Below are positions 34,900 through 43,726 of a DNA stretch of 64,000 nucleotides, in pieces (position 1 is the first letter of the stretch; every line of letters starts with the position of its first letter). The stretch is from Pseudomonas neuropathica (GTDB taxonomy: Bacteria > Pseudomonadota > Gammaproteobacteria > Pseudomonadales > Pseudomonadaceae). The translations under genes and the position numbers were made by a program. Under the pieces are notes generated by a model, which ran no database searches, was not told the origin of the DNA, and was given only the letters and a program-made list of their open reading frames with translations. The stretch lies in assembly GCF_015461835.1 (NCBI RefSeq), contig NZ_JACOPX010000001.1:1-64000 (forward strand), given 5' to 3'.

Positions 34900-35411
34900 A
34901 CAGCTTCCGCGCGGTCATATACCTGGGCGTTCTACTCTGCTCCGGCTGCGTAAAAACGGCCAGCATTCCCCCCGCCGACCTCACGCTATCGTCGTTTGAG
35001 CTCGGCCCCGCCAATCTGTTCACGGCCCACTTCAACTCCACTGTGGATTTGCAGAACGCTTTCAATGATTACGAAAACTCCAACCAGCTCAACCCTACCC
35101 TGATCTGCTCCCTCAATCGCGACATGGAGTTCTCATCCGAGCATTCAATCGCGGTAAAAGCCGAAGGGCGAGTGAACGCAAGCGGTCAAGCCAGGCCCAA
35201 TTACAAGTTTTCCTCCGACCTGATCTTCTACTACACCAATCCGGATGGTACGCAACGCGACTTGAATGACTACGACGCCATCAAACCGTTGCTGACGTCG
35301 CAAACTTCGATCCCGTGCAAAGTTCGCATAACCGCCTATGGATATGAGGCCTATTACACAAATACGTTATTCATCCCCTCCAGGACCATGATTGAACAGA
35401 TCTTCAGATAG
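34896..35411 (+). CDS. Lipoprotein, candidate immunity protein
   Basis: A 171-aa protein with a 17-residue hydrophobic leader ending LLCSGC; the Cys18 after it fits a lipobox with an unusual Cys at -3, so lipid anchoring is likely but not certain. The rest has no motif I recognise and is hydrophilic, with two further Cys (near 68 and 151). Immunity proteins of periplasm-acting lipase effectors are typically exported or lipid-anchored and encoded directly downstream, which is the reason for the call. The start ATG overlaps the hydrolase stop. Confidence 0.65.
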   Translation: MNSFRAVIYLGVLLCSGCVKTASIPPADLTLSSFELGPANLFTAHFNSTVDLQNAFNDYENSNQLNPTLICSLNRDMEFSSEHSIAVKAEGRVNASGQARPNYKFSSDLIFYYTNPDGTQRDLNDYDAIKPLLTSQTSIPCKVRITAYGYEAYYTNTLFIPSRTMIEQIFR

Positions 35412-35474
35412 CCGCGCTTTGCTGAACCTGGCGCTAGGATTTGGAGAAGCGCTGATCGTCAGGTGAGCACCCAC

Positions 35475-35505
35475 AAAAAGCCCGGAAACCTTCTCCGGGC
35501 TTTTT
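35475..35505 (+). terminator. Rho-independent terminator after PAAR cassette
   Basis: AAAAAGCCCGGA, loop, TCCGGGCTTTTT: stem AGCCCGGA (35479-35486) with TCCGGGCT (35494-35501), then a T-run. It closes the three-gene cassette, and works in both directions by symmetry. Confidence 0.9.
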
Positions 35506-35652
35506 CATTTGTGCGCCTCTTTTGCATTTTTGTGCGACACATCCCCTTTCAGGACTCCCGCAAGGCTCTGGCACGGTGTTAGCTTGTAAGCGTATGTGTC
35601 TCAACCTTGAGGCACGCCTAACTCACTGCCCTGCAAAGGAATGCCCTTCGTA

Positions 35653-37392
35653 ATGAATGTCCCTTTCAAAAAACTGGCTGCCACCACGTTGATGCTGGCC
35701 GGCCTTGCCGTGTTCACGGCGCCCGCGCAAGCCAATATCACCCCGCAGCAAAGCGCTGAAATTCTCAAGACTTACAGTGCAGACAAAGCCACAGACTTCC
35801 GTCAGTTCCTCGGCAGCCTGAGCAAAAGTGATCTGGCCAAGACCGCCGACATCAGTCCGGCCATTGGCGCTTACCTGGATAACAAGACTTTAAACGCCGA
35901 TCAGCAGAACGAAATCTATCGTCTGCTGGGTCTCTACACGCGAGCGAAATACAGCGCTGCCGCCACTGAAACCCTGCGCGAACTGGTGGAAATCCCGACC
36001 TTTCGCAAGGACGGCGTTGAGCAGCACGACAACCCGGAATTCATCAAGATCGCCGCGAAGATCAAAAGTCTCGCCGAGTCGTTCAATCTGAAATTCCGCA
36101 ACATCGACAACCGCGTCTACGAGATTTCCCTCGATGGCAGTGGCGATGAAGTGGTTGGTATTCACGCGCATGCCGACGTGGTGCCGGTGACGCCGGAAAA
36201 CTGGGTGCTCAAGGATGGCACCCGCCTCGACCCGTTCAAGATCACCCTGATCGGCGATCGCATGTACGGTCGCGGCACCGAGGATGACAAGAACGGTATC
36301 GTCGTCACGCTGTATGCCATGAAAGTCATCAAGGAAGAAAAACTGCCGCTGGTGCGCAACTTCAAGTTGCTGGTCGACACCACCGAAGAAACCACGGGCG
36401 ACGCGATCCCTTACTACTTCGAACGCAACCCGACGCCGAACTACAACCTGGCGCTGGACGGCGGCTACCCGGTGGTGATTGCCGAGAAAGGTTACGGCAC
36501 CGTCATGGCCAGCTTTGCCAAGCGCAAAGGTGAAGGCAAAGGCGCGGAAATCATCTCGATGACCGGTGGCTTGGCAACCAACCAGATTCCGTCGGCGTCG
36601 GTCGCCACCCTGGTAACCGACAAGCCTGCGGAACTGGCCGCCAGTCTGCAAAAGGCCGGTGACGAGTTTGCCAAACGCAATGGCGGCGATTTCCAGGTGA
36701 GCGCCAAGGTCGACGGCAAAGACGTCAAACTCACCGTGACTGGCGTATCTGCGCACTCCTCCGAGCCCGAATCCGGGGTAAACCCGGTCGCGCGGATGCT
36801 GGTCTTTATCAATAGCCTTGATGGCAAAGTCGCGTTCAAGCACAACCACATCACCGATGCCGCACGTTACGCTGCCGACAATTGGGGTCTGGATTACCTG
36901 GGCAACAAGTTGAATGTCGGTTTCTCCGATGCCTTCATGGGGCCGCTGACGACCTCGCTGACCTACGTCGGCATGGACGAAAAAGCTTTCAAACTCGCAG
37001 TCAACCTGCGCGTTCCGAAAGGTAAGTCGCCGGAGAAGCTCAAAGCTGAAATCGCTGAGAAACTGGCGGCCTGGAGCAAAAAGAGCCATGTAGCCGTTGC
37101 CTTCGACTATTCGATCGCCGAGCCGATGTATCGTAACCCTGAAGGTGAATGGGTCAAGGCGCTGCTGGCGGTATCGACTGAAAATCTGGGCATGAAACAC
37201 GAGTTCGGCACTTCCGCTGGCGCCACCTCGGTGCATGAATTGCCGAATGGCGTGCAATTCGGTCTGGCCATGCCGGATGTGAAATACACCGGTCACACTG
37301 ATGGCGAGTTCAAGACTGTGGAGCAATTCCAGCTGGATCTGCAGATCGTGACGGAAATGATCGGACGCATCGGCCAGTTGCCGAAACTCTGA
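35653..37392 (+). CDS. Exported M20 family dipeptidase (PepV-like)
   Basis: A 579-aa zinc peptidase. The ATG at 35653 was chosen because AAAGGA lies directly against the other possible ATG at 35641. A signal peptide covers about residues 1-28 (cut after PAQA), so it acts in the periplasm, unlike most PepV enzymes. Metal-binding elements are visible: HAHADVVPV (about 175), GRGTEDDKNG (about 210), TEETTG (about 246), and HTDGEF near the end (about 553). The dimerisation or lid domain lies between, with SAHSSEPESGVNP. It probably hydrolyses dipeptides or N-acyl amino acids. It is a single gene, ended by a terminator. Confidence 0.88.
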   Translation: MNVPFKKLAATTLMLAGLAVFTAPAQANITPQQSAEILKTYSADKATDFRQFLGSLSKSDLAKTADISPAIGAYLDNKTLNADQQNEIYRLLGLYTRAKYSAAATETLRELVEIPTFRKDGVEQHDNPEFIKIAAKIKSLAESFNLKFRNIDNRVYEISLDGSGDEVVGIHAHADVVPVTPENWVLKDGTRLDPFKITLIGDRMYGRGTEDDKNGIVVTLYAMKVIKEEKLPLVRNFKLLVDTTEETTGDAIPYYFERNPTPNYNLALDGGYPVVIAEKGYGTVMASFAKRKGEGKGAEIISMTGGLATNQIPSASVATLVTDKPAELAASLQKAGDEFAKRNGGDFQVSAKVDGKDVKLTVTGVSAHSSEPESGVNPVARMLVFINSLDGKVAFKHNHITDAARYAADNWGLDYLGNKLNVGFSDAFMGPLTTSLTYVGMDEKAFKLAVNLRVPKGKSPEKLKAEIAEKLAAWSKKSHVAVAFDYSIAEPMYRNPEGEWVKALLAVSTENLGMKHEFGTSAGATSVHELPNGVQFGLAMPDVKYTGHTDGEFKTVEQFQLDLQIVTEMIGRIGQLPKL

Positions 37393-37401
37393 CCGCATTG
37401 T

Positions 37402-37435
37402 CGAACCCGCCGCCATGGCGGGTTCGGCATTTTTA
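37402..37435 (+). terminator. Rho-independent terminator after dipeptidase
   Basis: CGAACCCGC (37402-37410) pairs with GCGGGTTCG (37418-37426), followed by GCATTTTTA. It lies 10 bases after the M20 dipeptidase stop codon. Confidence 0.85.
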
Positions 37436-37565
37436 ATCCGCGCATAATCCCCGCCGCGCAGCTTCTCTCCTGACTTTTGCAGGTCAGGCAACAGAGAATT
37501 GCCACCAAGTAGATTGATAGCCACCTAACGAAAGGTGCATGCTAGAGGGCTCGTTCGGGTCTTAT

Positions 37566-37580
37566 ATCATTCCGAATGAT
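37566..37580. promoter_or_regulatory. Palindromic operator candidate upstream of mexE
   Basis: ATCATT-CCG-AATGAT is a perfect dyad about 85 bases before the mexE ATG and inside the only upstream region of the pump operon. Its size fits a dimeric repressor such as a TetR or MarR protein. It does not obviously match the MexT box described in P. aeruginosa. Confidence 0.45.
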
Positions 37581-37664
37581 AGTTACCTTTGCTTCATTCG
37601 ATTCGTGCCATCACACCCCGCCGAGCATCATCCGCCCATCTTCAATACATTGGCGGATGCATCC

Positions 37665-38918
37665 ATGGAACAGTCACTCAAACATTTGCGCTTCCCGTTG
37701 GCCATGTTGGCCGTACTGGTGATGAGCGCCTGCGGCAAGACTCCGGAGACTGCCGCCACCATGCCCGCTGCGAAAGTCAGCGTGGCCAAGGTGCTAGAAC
37801 AACCGGTCAACGAGTGGGACGAATTCACCGGGCGCCTCGAAGCGCCGGAAACCGTTGAAATCCGTCCACGGGTCTCCGGCCAGATTGATGACGTCGCTTT
37901 CACTGAAGGTGCACTGGTCAAGAAAGGCGACCTGCTGTTCCAGATCGATCCGCGTCCATTCCAGGCTGAGGTACGCCGCCTCGAAGCCCTGGTCGCTCAA
38001 TCCCGCGCCAACGCCACCCGCAGTGAAAACGAAGCCGGTCGTGGTGAACGCCTGCGTGCCAGCAACGCCATTTCCGCCGAACTGGCCGACTCGCGCACCA
38101 GCGCCGCTCAAGAAGCCCGCGCCGCCGTAGGTGCCCTGCAAGCGCAACTGGATCTGGCCAAACTGAACCTCAGCTTCACCCGTGTCACCGCGCCGATCAG
38201 TGGCCGCGTCAGCCGTGCCGAGATCACCGCCGGTAACCTGGTGACCGCCGACACCACGCCGCTGACCAGTGTGGTTTCCACCGACCGTGTTTATGCCTAC
38301 TTCGACGCCGACGAGCGTGTGTTCCTCAAATACACCCAACTCGCCCGTAACGGTCAGCGCGGCGCGACCACCCCGGTGTACATGGGCCTGTCCAACGAAG
38401 ACGGCAACCCGCACCTCGGTCAGATGAACTTCGTCGATAACCAGGTCAACCCGAAAACCGGCACCATCCGTGGTCGCGCGGTGTTCGACAACAGCGATGG
38501 CACCTACACCCCGGGCCTGTACGCACGCCTGAAACTGGTCGGCAGCGGCACCTACAACGCCATGCTGATCAACGATGAAGCGGTCGGCACTGACCTGGGC
38601 AAGAAGTTCGTACTGGTGATGGATGCGGACAACAAAACCGCGTACCGCGCCGTCGAACTGGGTCCGAAGATCGAAGGCCTGCGCATCGTCCGTACCGGCC
38701 TGAACAAGGGCGACACGATCATCGTCAAGGGTCTGCAACGGGTTCGTCCTGGCTCCCCGGTTACCCCTGAAGTGGTGCCGATGGCCAGCGAACAGACCAT
38801 CGCGGCACTCGCTCAACAACGTCAAGCGCTGGAAGCCAGCAACCTGCCCAAAGTCGCTCCTGCCAAAGGCGCGTCTGGTTCGGTTGTGAAGCTGGCCGCT
38901 ACGACCCCACGCGGTTAA
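37665..38918 (+). CDS. mexE: RND efflux periplasmic adaptor MexE
   Basis: Membrane-fusion protein of 417 aa that bridges MexF and OprN in the periplasm. The ATG at 37665 gives the usual family length and a lipoprotein signal (LAVLVMSAC, lipidated Cys23); a frame opening at 37539 is too long and has no signal at its start. The split lipoyl motif (VEIRPRVSGQIDDVAFTEGALVKKGDLLFQID and LSFTRVTAPISGRVS) flanks a helical hairpin rich in Ala and Arg. The C-terminus has the typical GLNKGDTIIVKGLQRVRPG. First gene of mexEF-oprN, with a 15-base gap to mexF. No mexT or mexS lies next to it. Confidence 0.93.
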   Translation: MEQSLKHLRFPLAMLAVLVMSACGKTPETAATMPAAKVSVAKVLEQPVNEWDEFTGRLEAPETVEIRPRVSGQIDDVAFTEGALVKKGDLLFQIDPRPFQAEVRRLEALVAQSRANATRSENEAGRGERLRASNAISAELADSRTSAAQEARAAVGALQAQLDLAKLNLSFTRVTAPISGRVSRAEITAGNLVTADTTPLTSVVSTDRVYAYFDADERVFLKYTQLARNGQRGATTPVYMGLSNEDGNPHLGQMNFVDNQVNPKTGTIRGRAVFDNSDGTYTPGLYARLKLVGSGTYNAMLINDEAVGTDLGKKFVLVMDADNKTAYRAVELGPKIEGLRIVRTGLNKGDTIIVKGLQRVRPGSPVTPEVVPMASEQTIAALAQQRQALEASNLPKVAPAKGASGSVVKLAATTPRG

Positions 38919-38933
38919 GGGACGACAACTCCG

Positions 38934-41900
38934 ATGAATTTTTCCCAATTCTTCATTTCACGGCCGATCTTCGCAGCGGTGCTGTCGCTGTTGATCCTGA
39001 TCGCCGGTGCAATCTCGCTGTTCCAGCTACCGATCAGCGAATACCCGGAAGTCGTGCCACCCACCGTGGTGGTACGTGCCAACTTCCCGGGCGCCAACCC
39101 TAAAGTCATCGGTGAAACCGTGGCCGCTCCGCTGGAGCAGGCCATCACCGGCGTAGAGAACATGCTCTACATGTCCTCGCAGTCGACCGCCGACGGCAAG
39201 ATCACCCTGACCATTACCTTCGCCCTGGGCACTGACCTGGACAATGCGCAGGTGCAGGTGCAAAACCGGGTGACCCGCACCGAGCCGAAGCTTCCCGAGG
39301 AAGTGACGCGCATCGGTATCACCGTCGACAAAGCGTCGCCCGACCTGACCATGGTTGTGCACTTGACCTCCCCGGACAAGCGCTACGACATGCTCTACCT
39401 GTCCAACTACGCAATCCTCAACATCAAGGATGAGCTCGCTCGTCTGAACGGTGTCGGCGACGTGCAGTTGTTCGGAATGGGCGACTACTCGCTGCGTGTC
39501 TGGCTTGACCCGAACAAGACCGCTTCGCGCAATCTGACGGCGACTGATGTGGTCACGGCAATTCGTGAACAGAACCGTCAAGTCGCGGCCGGCCAATTGG
39601 GCGCGCCCCCTGCCCCGAATGCCCAGAGCTTCCAGCTGTCGGTCAACACTCAGGGCCGACTGGTCAGCGAGGAAGAGTTCGAGAACATCATTATTCGCGC
39701 AGGCGACAATGGTGAGATCACTCGTCTCAAAGACATCGCTCGCGTTGAACTCGGTTCCAGTCAATACGCGCTGCGTTCGTTGCTGGACAACCAACCGGCA
39801 GTGGCCATTCCGATCTTCCAGCGCCCAGGCTCCAATGCCATCGACATCTCGAACGAAGTTCGCGGCAAGATGGACGAGCTGAAGAAAAACTTCCCGCAAG
39901 GCATGGATTACAGCATCGTCTATGACCCGACGATCTTCGTACGAGGCTCGATCGAGGCGGTCGTTCACACCCTCTTCGAAGCACTGATTCTCGTGGTGCT
40001 GGTGGTGATCCTGTTCCTGCAAACCTGGCGTGCCTCGATCATTCCGCTGGTGGCAGTGCCGGTGTCGTTGATCGGTACGTTTGCGGTGATGCACCTGTTC
40101 GGCTTCTCGCTCAACGCTTTGTCGCTGTTCGGCCTGGTACTGGCGATCGGTATCGTGGTGGACGACGCCATCGTGGTGGTGGAGAACGTCGAGCGCAATA
40201 TCGAGCTCGGATTGAATCCGGTCGAAGCCACCAAGCGCGCCATGCGTGAAGTGACCGGCCCGATCGTGGCCACGGCTCTGGTGCTGTGTGCGGTGTTCAT
40301 TCCGGCGGCCTTCATCTCCGGCCTCACCGGGCAGTTCTACAAGCAGTTCGCACTGACCATTGCCATCTCGACCGTGATCTCGGCGTTCAACTCGCTGACC
40401 CTGTCGCCAGCACTGGCCGCTGTGTTGCTGAAAAGCCATGACGCACCGAAAGACCGCTTCTCCAAAGTGCTCGACAAGATCTTCGGTGGCTGGTTGTTCC
40501 GTCCGTTCAACCGTTTCTTCGACCGTGCCAGCCATGGTTATGTCGGCACCGTGCGCCGGGTTATCCGGAGCAGCGGCATCGCCCTGCTGTTGTACGCAGG
40601 CCTGATGGTGCTGACTTTCTTCGGTTTCTCCAGCACGCCGACCGGCTTCGTACCGGGCCAGGACAAGCAATACCTGGTGGCTTTCGCGCAATTGCCGGAC
40701 GCTTCGAGCCTGGATCGCACTGAAGACGTGATCAAGCGCATGTCCGACCTGGCGCTGAAACAGCCAGGCGTGGAAAGCGCCGTAGCGTTCCCGGGCCTGT
40801 CGATCAACGGCTTCACCAACAGCCCGAACGCCGGCATCGTCTTCGTGACCCTGAAGCCGTTCGACGAGCGTAAAGACCCGAGCATGTCCGCCGGTGCGAT
40901 TGCCGGGGCCTTGAACGGCCAGTACGCGAACATTCAAGAGGCGTACATGGCGATCTTCCCGCCACCGCCGGTACAAGGCCTGGGCACCATTGGTGGTTTC
41001 CGCCTGCAAATCGAAGACCGGGGCAACCTGGGCTACGACGAGCTGTACAAAGAGACCATGAACATCATCAACAAAAGCCACAGCGTGCCGGAACTGGCCG
41101 GGCTGTTCACCAGCTACACCGTGAACGTGCCACAGGTTGATGCCGCCATCGACCGTGAAAAAGCCAAGACTCACGGCGTGGCCGTCAGCGACATCTTCGA
41201 CACCCTGCAGATCTACCTGGGTTCGCTGTATGCCAACGACTTCAACCGCTTCGGGCGCACCTATCAGGTCAACGTTCAGGCCGAGCAGCAGTTCCGCCTC
41301 GAATCCGATCAGATCGGTCAGCTGAAAGTACGTAACAACAAAGGCGAAATGATCCCGCTGGCGACCTTCATCAAGGTCAGCGACACCTCGGGTCCGGATC
41401 GCGTGATGCACTACAACGGCTTCATCACTGCAGAAATCAACGGCGCGGCTGCCCCGGGCTACAGCTCCGGCCAGGCCGAGAAAGCCATCGAGAAACTGCT
41501 GAAGGATGAACTGCCAAACGGCATGACCTACGAGTGGACCGACCTGACTTACCAGCAGATCCTGTCCGGCAACACCGCGCTGTTCGTGTTCCCGCTCTGC
41601 GTACTGCTGGCGTTCCTGGTGCTCGCCGCTCAATACGAAAGCTGGAGCCTGCCACTGGCGGTGATCCTGATCGTGCCGATGACCCTGCTGTCGGCCATCA
41701 CCGGCGTGATCATCTCGGGCGGTGACAACAACATCTTCACCCAGATCGGCTTGATCGTACTGGTGGGACTTGCCTGTAAGAACGCGATTCTGATCGTCGA
41801 GTTCGCCAAGGACAAACAGGAAGAAGGCCTCGATCCGCTCGCGGCGGTACTCGAAGCCTGCCGTCTGCGTCTGCGGCCGATCCTGATGACCTCCTTCGCG

Positions 41901-42113
41901 TTCATCATGGGTGTGGTGCCACTGGTGTTCTCCAGCGGTGCAGGTGCCGAGATGCGTCACGCCATGGGTGTGGCGGTGTTCTCCGGCATGCTCGGGGTGA
42001 CCTTCTTCGGTCTGTTGCTGACGCCAGTGTTCTACGTACTGATCCGTAACTTCGTTGAACGCAGTGAGGCCCGCAAAGCGGCCAAGGCCATGAAACTGGA
42101 GGCGCAACAATGA
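38934..42113 (+). CDS. mexF: RND efflux pump MexF
   Basis: Proton-driven inner-membrane multidrug pump of 1059 aa. The sequence follows P. aeruginosa MexF closely (opening MNFSQFFISRPIFAAVLSLL, then VVRANFPGANPKVIGETVA). Twelve transmembrane helices are expected in two groups with large periplasmic loops after TM1 and TM7. The proton-relay Asp pair is in GIVVDDAIVVVENVERN in TM4, and a Lys lies in GLACKNAILIVEFAK in TM10. It works with MexE and OprN to export compounds such as chloramphenicol, fluoroquinolones and quorum-sensing precursors in relatives. It overlaps oprN by 4 bases. Confidence 0.96.
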   Translation: MNFSQFFISRPIFAAVLSLLILIAGAISLFQLPISEYPEVVPPTVVVRANFPGANPKVIGETVAAPLEQAITGVENMLYMSSQSTADGKITLTITFALGTDLDNAQVQVQNRVTRTEPKLPEEVTRIGITVDKASPDLTMVVHLTSPDKRYDMLYLSNYAILNIKDELARLNGVGDVQLFGMGDYSLRVWLDPNKTASRNLTATDVVTAIREQNRQVAAGQLGAPPAPNAQSFQLSVNTQGRLVSEEEFENIIIRAGDNGEITRLKDIARVELGSSQYALRSLLDNQPAVAIPIFQRPGSNAIDISNEVRGKMDELKKNFPQGMDYSIVYDPTIFVRGSIEAVVHTLFEALILVVLVVILFLQTWRASIIPLVAVPVSLIGTFAVMHLFGFSLNALSLFGLVLAIGIVVDDAIVVVENVERNIELGLNPVEATKRAMREVTGPIVATALVLCAVFIPAAFISGLTGQFYKQFALTIAISTVISAFNSLTLSPALAAVLLKSHDAPKDRFSKVLDKIFGGWLFRPFNRFFDRASHGYVGTVRRVIRSSGIALLLYAGLMVLTFFGFSSTPTGFVPGQDKQYLVAFAQLPDASSLDRTEDVIKRMSDLALKQPGVESAVAFPGLSINGFTNSPNAGIVFVTLKPFDERKDPSMSAGAIAGALNGQYANIQEAYMAIFPPPPVQGLGTIGGFRLQIEDRGNLGYDELYKETMNIINKSHSVPELAGLFTSYTVNVPQVDAAIDREKAKTHGVAVSDIFDTLQIYLGSLYANDFNRFGRTYQVNVQAEQQFRLESDQIGQLKVRNNKGEMIPLATFIKVSDTSGPDRVMHYNGFITAEINGAAAPGYSSGQAEKAIEKLLKDELPNGMTYEWTDLTYQQILSGNTALFVFPLCVLLAFLVLAAQYESWSLPLAVILIVPMTLLSAITGVIISGGDNNIFTQIGLIVLVGLACKNAILIVEFAKDKQEEGLDPLAAVLEACRLRLRPILMTSFAFIMGVVPLVFSSGAGAEMRHAMGVAVFSGMLGVTFFGLLLTPVFYVLIRNFVERSEARKAAKAMKLEAQQ

Positions 42114-43531
42114 GTCTGAAAGTCTTCCTGCCGAGTCTGCTGGTGCTGGCCCTCAGTGCCTGCGCCGTCGGCCCCGACTACAAGACCCCAGCCACGGAGG
42201 CAGCCAATATCACGGCCGCCACCGACGGCGCCGCCGGGCAAAAGAACTTCGACCGTTCTAAATTCGAAGGCATCTGGTGGCAGCAATTCGACGATCCGAC
42301 CCTCAACCAGTTGGTGACCCAATCGCTGCAAGGCAACCGTGAACTGCGCGTGGCGTTCGCGCGCTGGAAAGCCGCCCGGGCGATCCGCGACGACGCCAGC
42401 AACGATGCAATGCCGACCATCACCAGCCGCGCCAGCAGTGATCTGGCCAAGGGTCAAATTCCCGGCCAGACCACTGACCGGGTCAATAGCGAACGCTATG
42501 ACCTCGGTCTGGACATGGCCTGGGAACTCGACCTGTTTGGTCGCATCCAGCGCAATCTGGAAGCCAGCGACGCCGACCAGCAAGCCGCCGAAGCCGATCT
42601 GTACCAACTGCAAGTCACCATGATTGCCGAACTGGTAGACGCTTATGGTCAACTGCGTGGTGCGCAACTGCGCGAAAAGATCGCCGTGGCCAACCTGAAA
42701 AACCAAGAAGAGTCGCGCAAGATCACCATCAGCCTGCGAGACGCCGGTGTCGGTGATCAGCTCGATGTCGAGCGCGCCGATGCGCGTCTGGCCAACGTTG
42801 AAGCCACTGTGCCGCAATTGCAGGCGGAACAGGTTCGGCAGAAAAACCGTATCGCCACCCTGCTCGGTGAGCGTCCGGACAAGCTGACCGTCGATCTGAG
42901 TCCAAAAGACTTGCCAGCGATTGCCAAAGCATTGCCGATCGGTGACCCGGGCGAACTGCTGCAGCGTCGTCCGGACATTCTCAGCGCCGAACGCAATCTG
43001 GCTTCGGCCACGGCGCGTATCGGCGTGGCGAAAGCCGATCTGTTTCCACGGGTCAGCCTCAGCGGCTTCCTCGGCTGGACAGCCGGGCGTGGTTCGCAAA
43101 TCGGTTCCTCGGCGGCCAACGCCTGGGCACTTGGCCCGAGCATCACATGGGCCGCGTTCGATCTAGGCAGCGTGCGTGCCCGTTTGCGCGGCGCCGATGC
43201 GGATGCCGAAGGCGCACTGGCGACTTACGAGCAACAAGTGCTGCTGGCCCTGGAAGAGTCGGAAAACGCTTTCAGCGATTACGGCAAACGCCAGCAACGC
43301 CTGATCTCGTTGATCCGTCAGAGTGAATCAAGCCGCAAGGCTGCTGACCTGGCTGAAATCCGCTATCGCGAGGGCACCACGGACTTCCTCGTGCTGCTCG
43401 ACGCTCAGCGTGAACGTCTGAACGCCGAAGACAGCCAGGCCCAGGCCGAAGTCGACCTGTATCGCGGCATCGTCGCGATCTACAAGGCCCTTGGCGGCGG
43501 CTGGCAACCGGAGACTGTCGCCAGCAAGTAA
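42110..43531 (+). CDS. oprN: RND efflux outer-membrane channel OprN
   Basis: TolC/OprM-type outer-membrane lipoprotein of 473 aa. The lipobox is LALSACAVGPDY (lipidated Cys17), followed by the family's usual N-terminal region and two repeats of the helical barrel domain (about 60-260 and 270-460), with ERYDLGLDMAWELDLFGRIQ and GPSITWAAFDLGSVRARL as the characteristic repeats. It provides the exit duct for MexEF. The ATG overlaps the mexF stop (ATGA), so the two are translationally coupled. Two stem-loops with T-runs follow. Confidence 0.93.
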   Translation: MSLKVFLPSLLVLALSACAVGPDYKTPATEAANITAATDGAAGQKNFDRSKFEGIWWQQFDDPTLNQLVTQSLQGNRELRVAFARWKAARAIRDDASNDAMPTITSRASSDLAKGQIPGQTTDRVNSERYDLGLDMAWELDLFGRIQRNLEASDADQQAAEADLYQLQVTMIAELVDAYGQLRGAQLREKIAVANLKNQEESRKITISLRDAGVGDQLDVERADARLANVEATVPQLQAEQVRQKNRIATLLGERPDKLTVDLSPKDLPAIAKALPIGDPGELLQRRPDILSAERNLASATARIGVAKADLFPRVSLSGFLGWTAGRGSQIGSSAANAWALGPSITWAAFDLGSVRARLRGADADAEGALATYEQQVLLALEESENAFSDYGKRQQRLISLIRQSESSRKAADLAEIRYREGTTDFLVLLDAQRERLNAEDSQAQAEVDLYRGIVAIYKALGGGWQPETVASK

Positions 43532-43551
43532 TCGATTGTTAAAGAGCTCCT

Positions 43552-43616
43552 TTGGTTGGCCGCAACCAACCAATTTTTTTGCCCCGCGTATCATTCGGTC
43601 GCGGGGCTTTTTTTAT
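43552..43616 (+). terminator. Tandem terminators after mexEF-oprN
   Basis: The first stem TTGGTTG / CAACCAA (43552-43569) is followed by CCAATTTTTTT. The second stem GCCCCGCG (43581-43588) / CGCGGGGC (43600-43607) is followed by TTTTTTTATTTTT. Two terminators in a row give tight closure of the pump operon. Confidence 0.9.
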
Positions 43617-43634
43617 TTTTGATCAATGAAATCT

Positions 43635-43723
43635 TGTGGCAGCGAGCCTGCTCGCGAATGCGGTGTGTCAGGCGACCCCATCGGGGCTGATCCATTGCTT
43701 TCGCGAGCAGGCTCACTCCCACA
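43635..43723. repeat. REP-type palindrome pair
   Basis: TGTGGCAGCGAGCCTGCTCG (from 43635) is matched inversely by TCGCGAGCAGGCTCACTCCC (43701-43720), with ACA after it. It is the same GCGAGCAGGCTCGC family as at 748-822. It sits between the convergent oprN and HlyD-family genes, ending 3 bases before the stop codon of the latter. Confidence 0.8.
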
Positions 43724-43726
43724 GGG

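Noticed and set aside
39027..42110. A 1027-codon open frame antisense to mexF
   Set aside because: It mirrors mexF in the high-GC third-position frame, has low-complexity His/Arg/Gln-rich content and no ribosome site; mexF itself is unmistakable.
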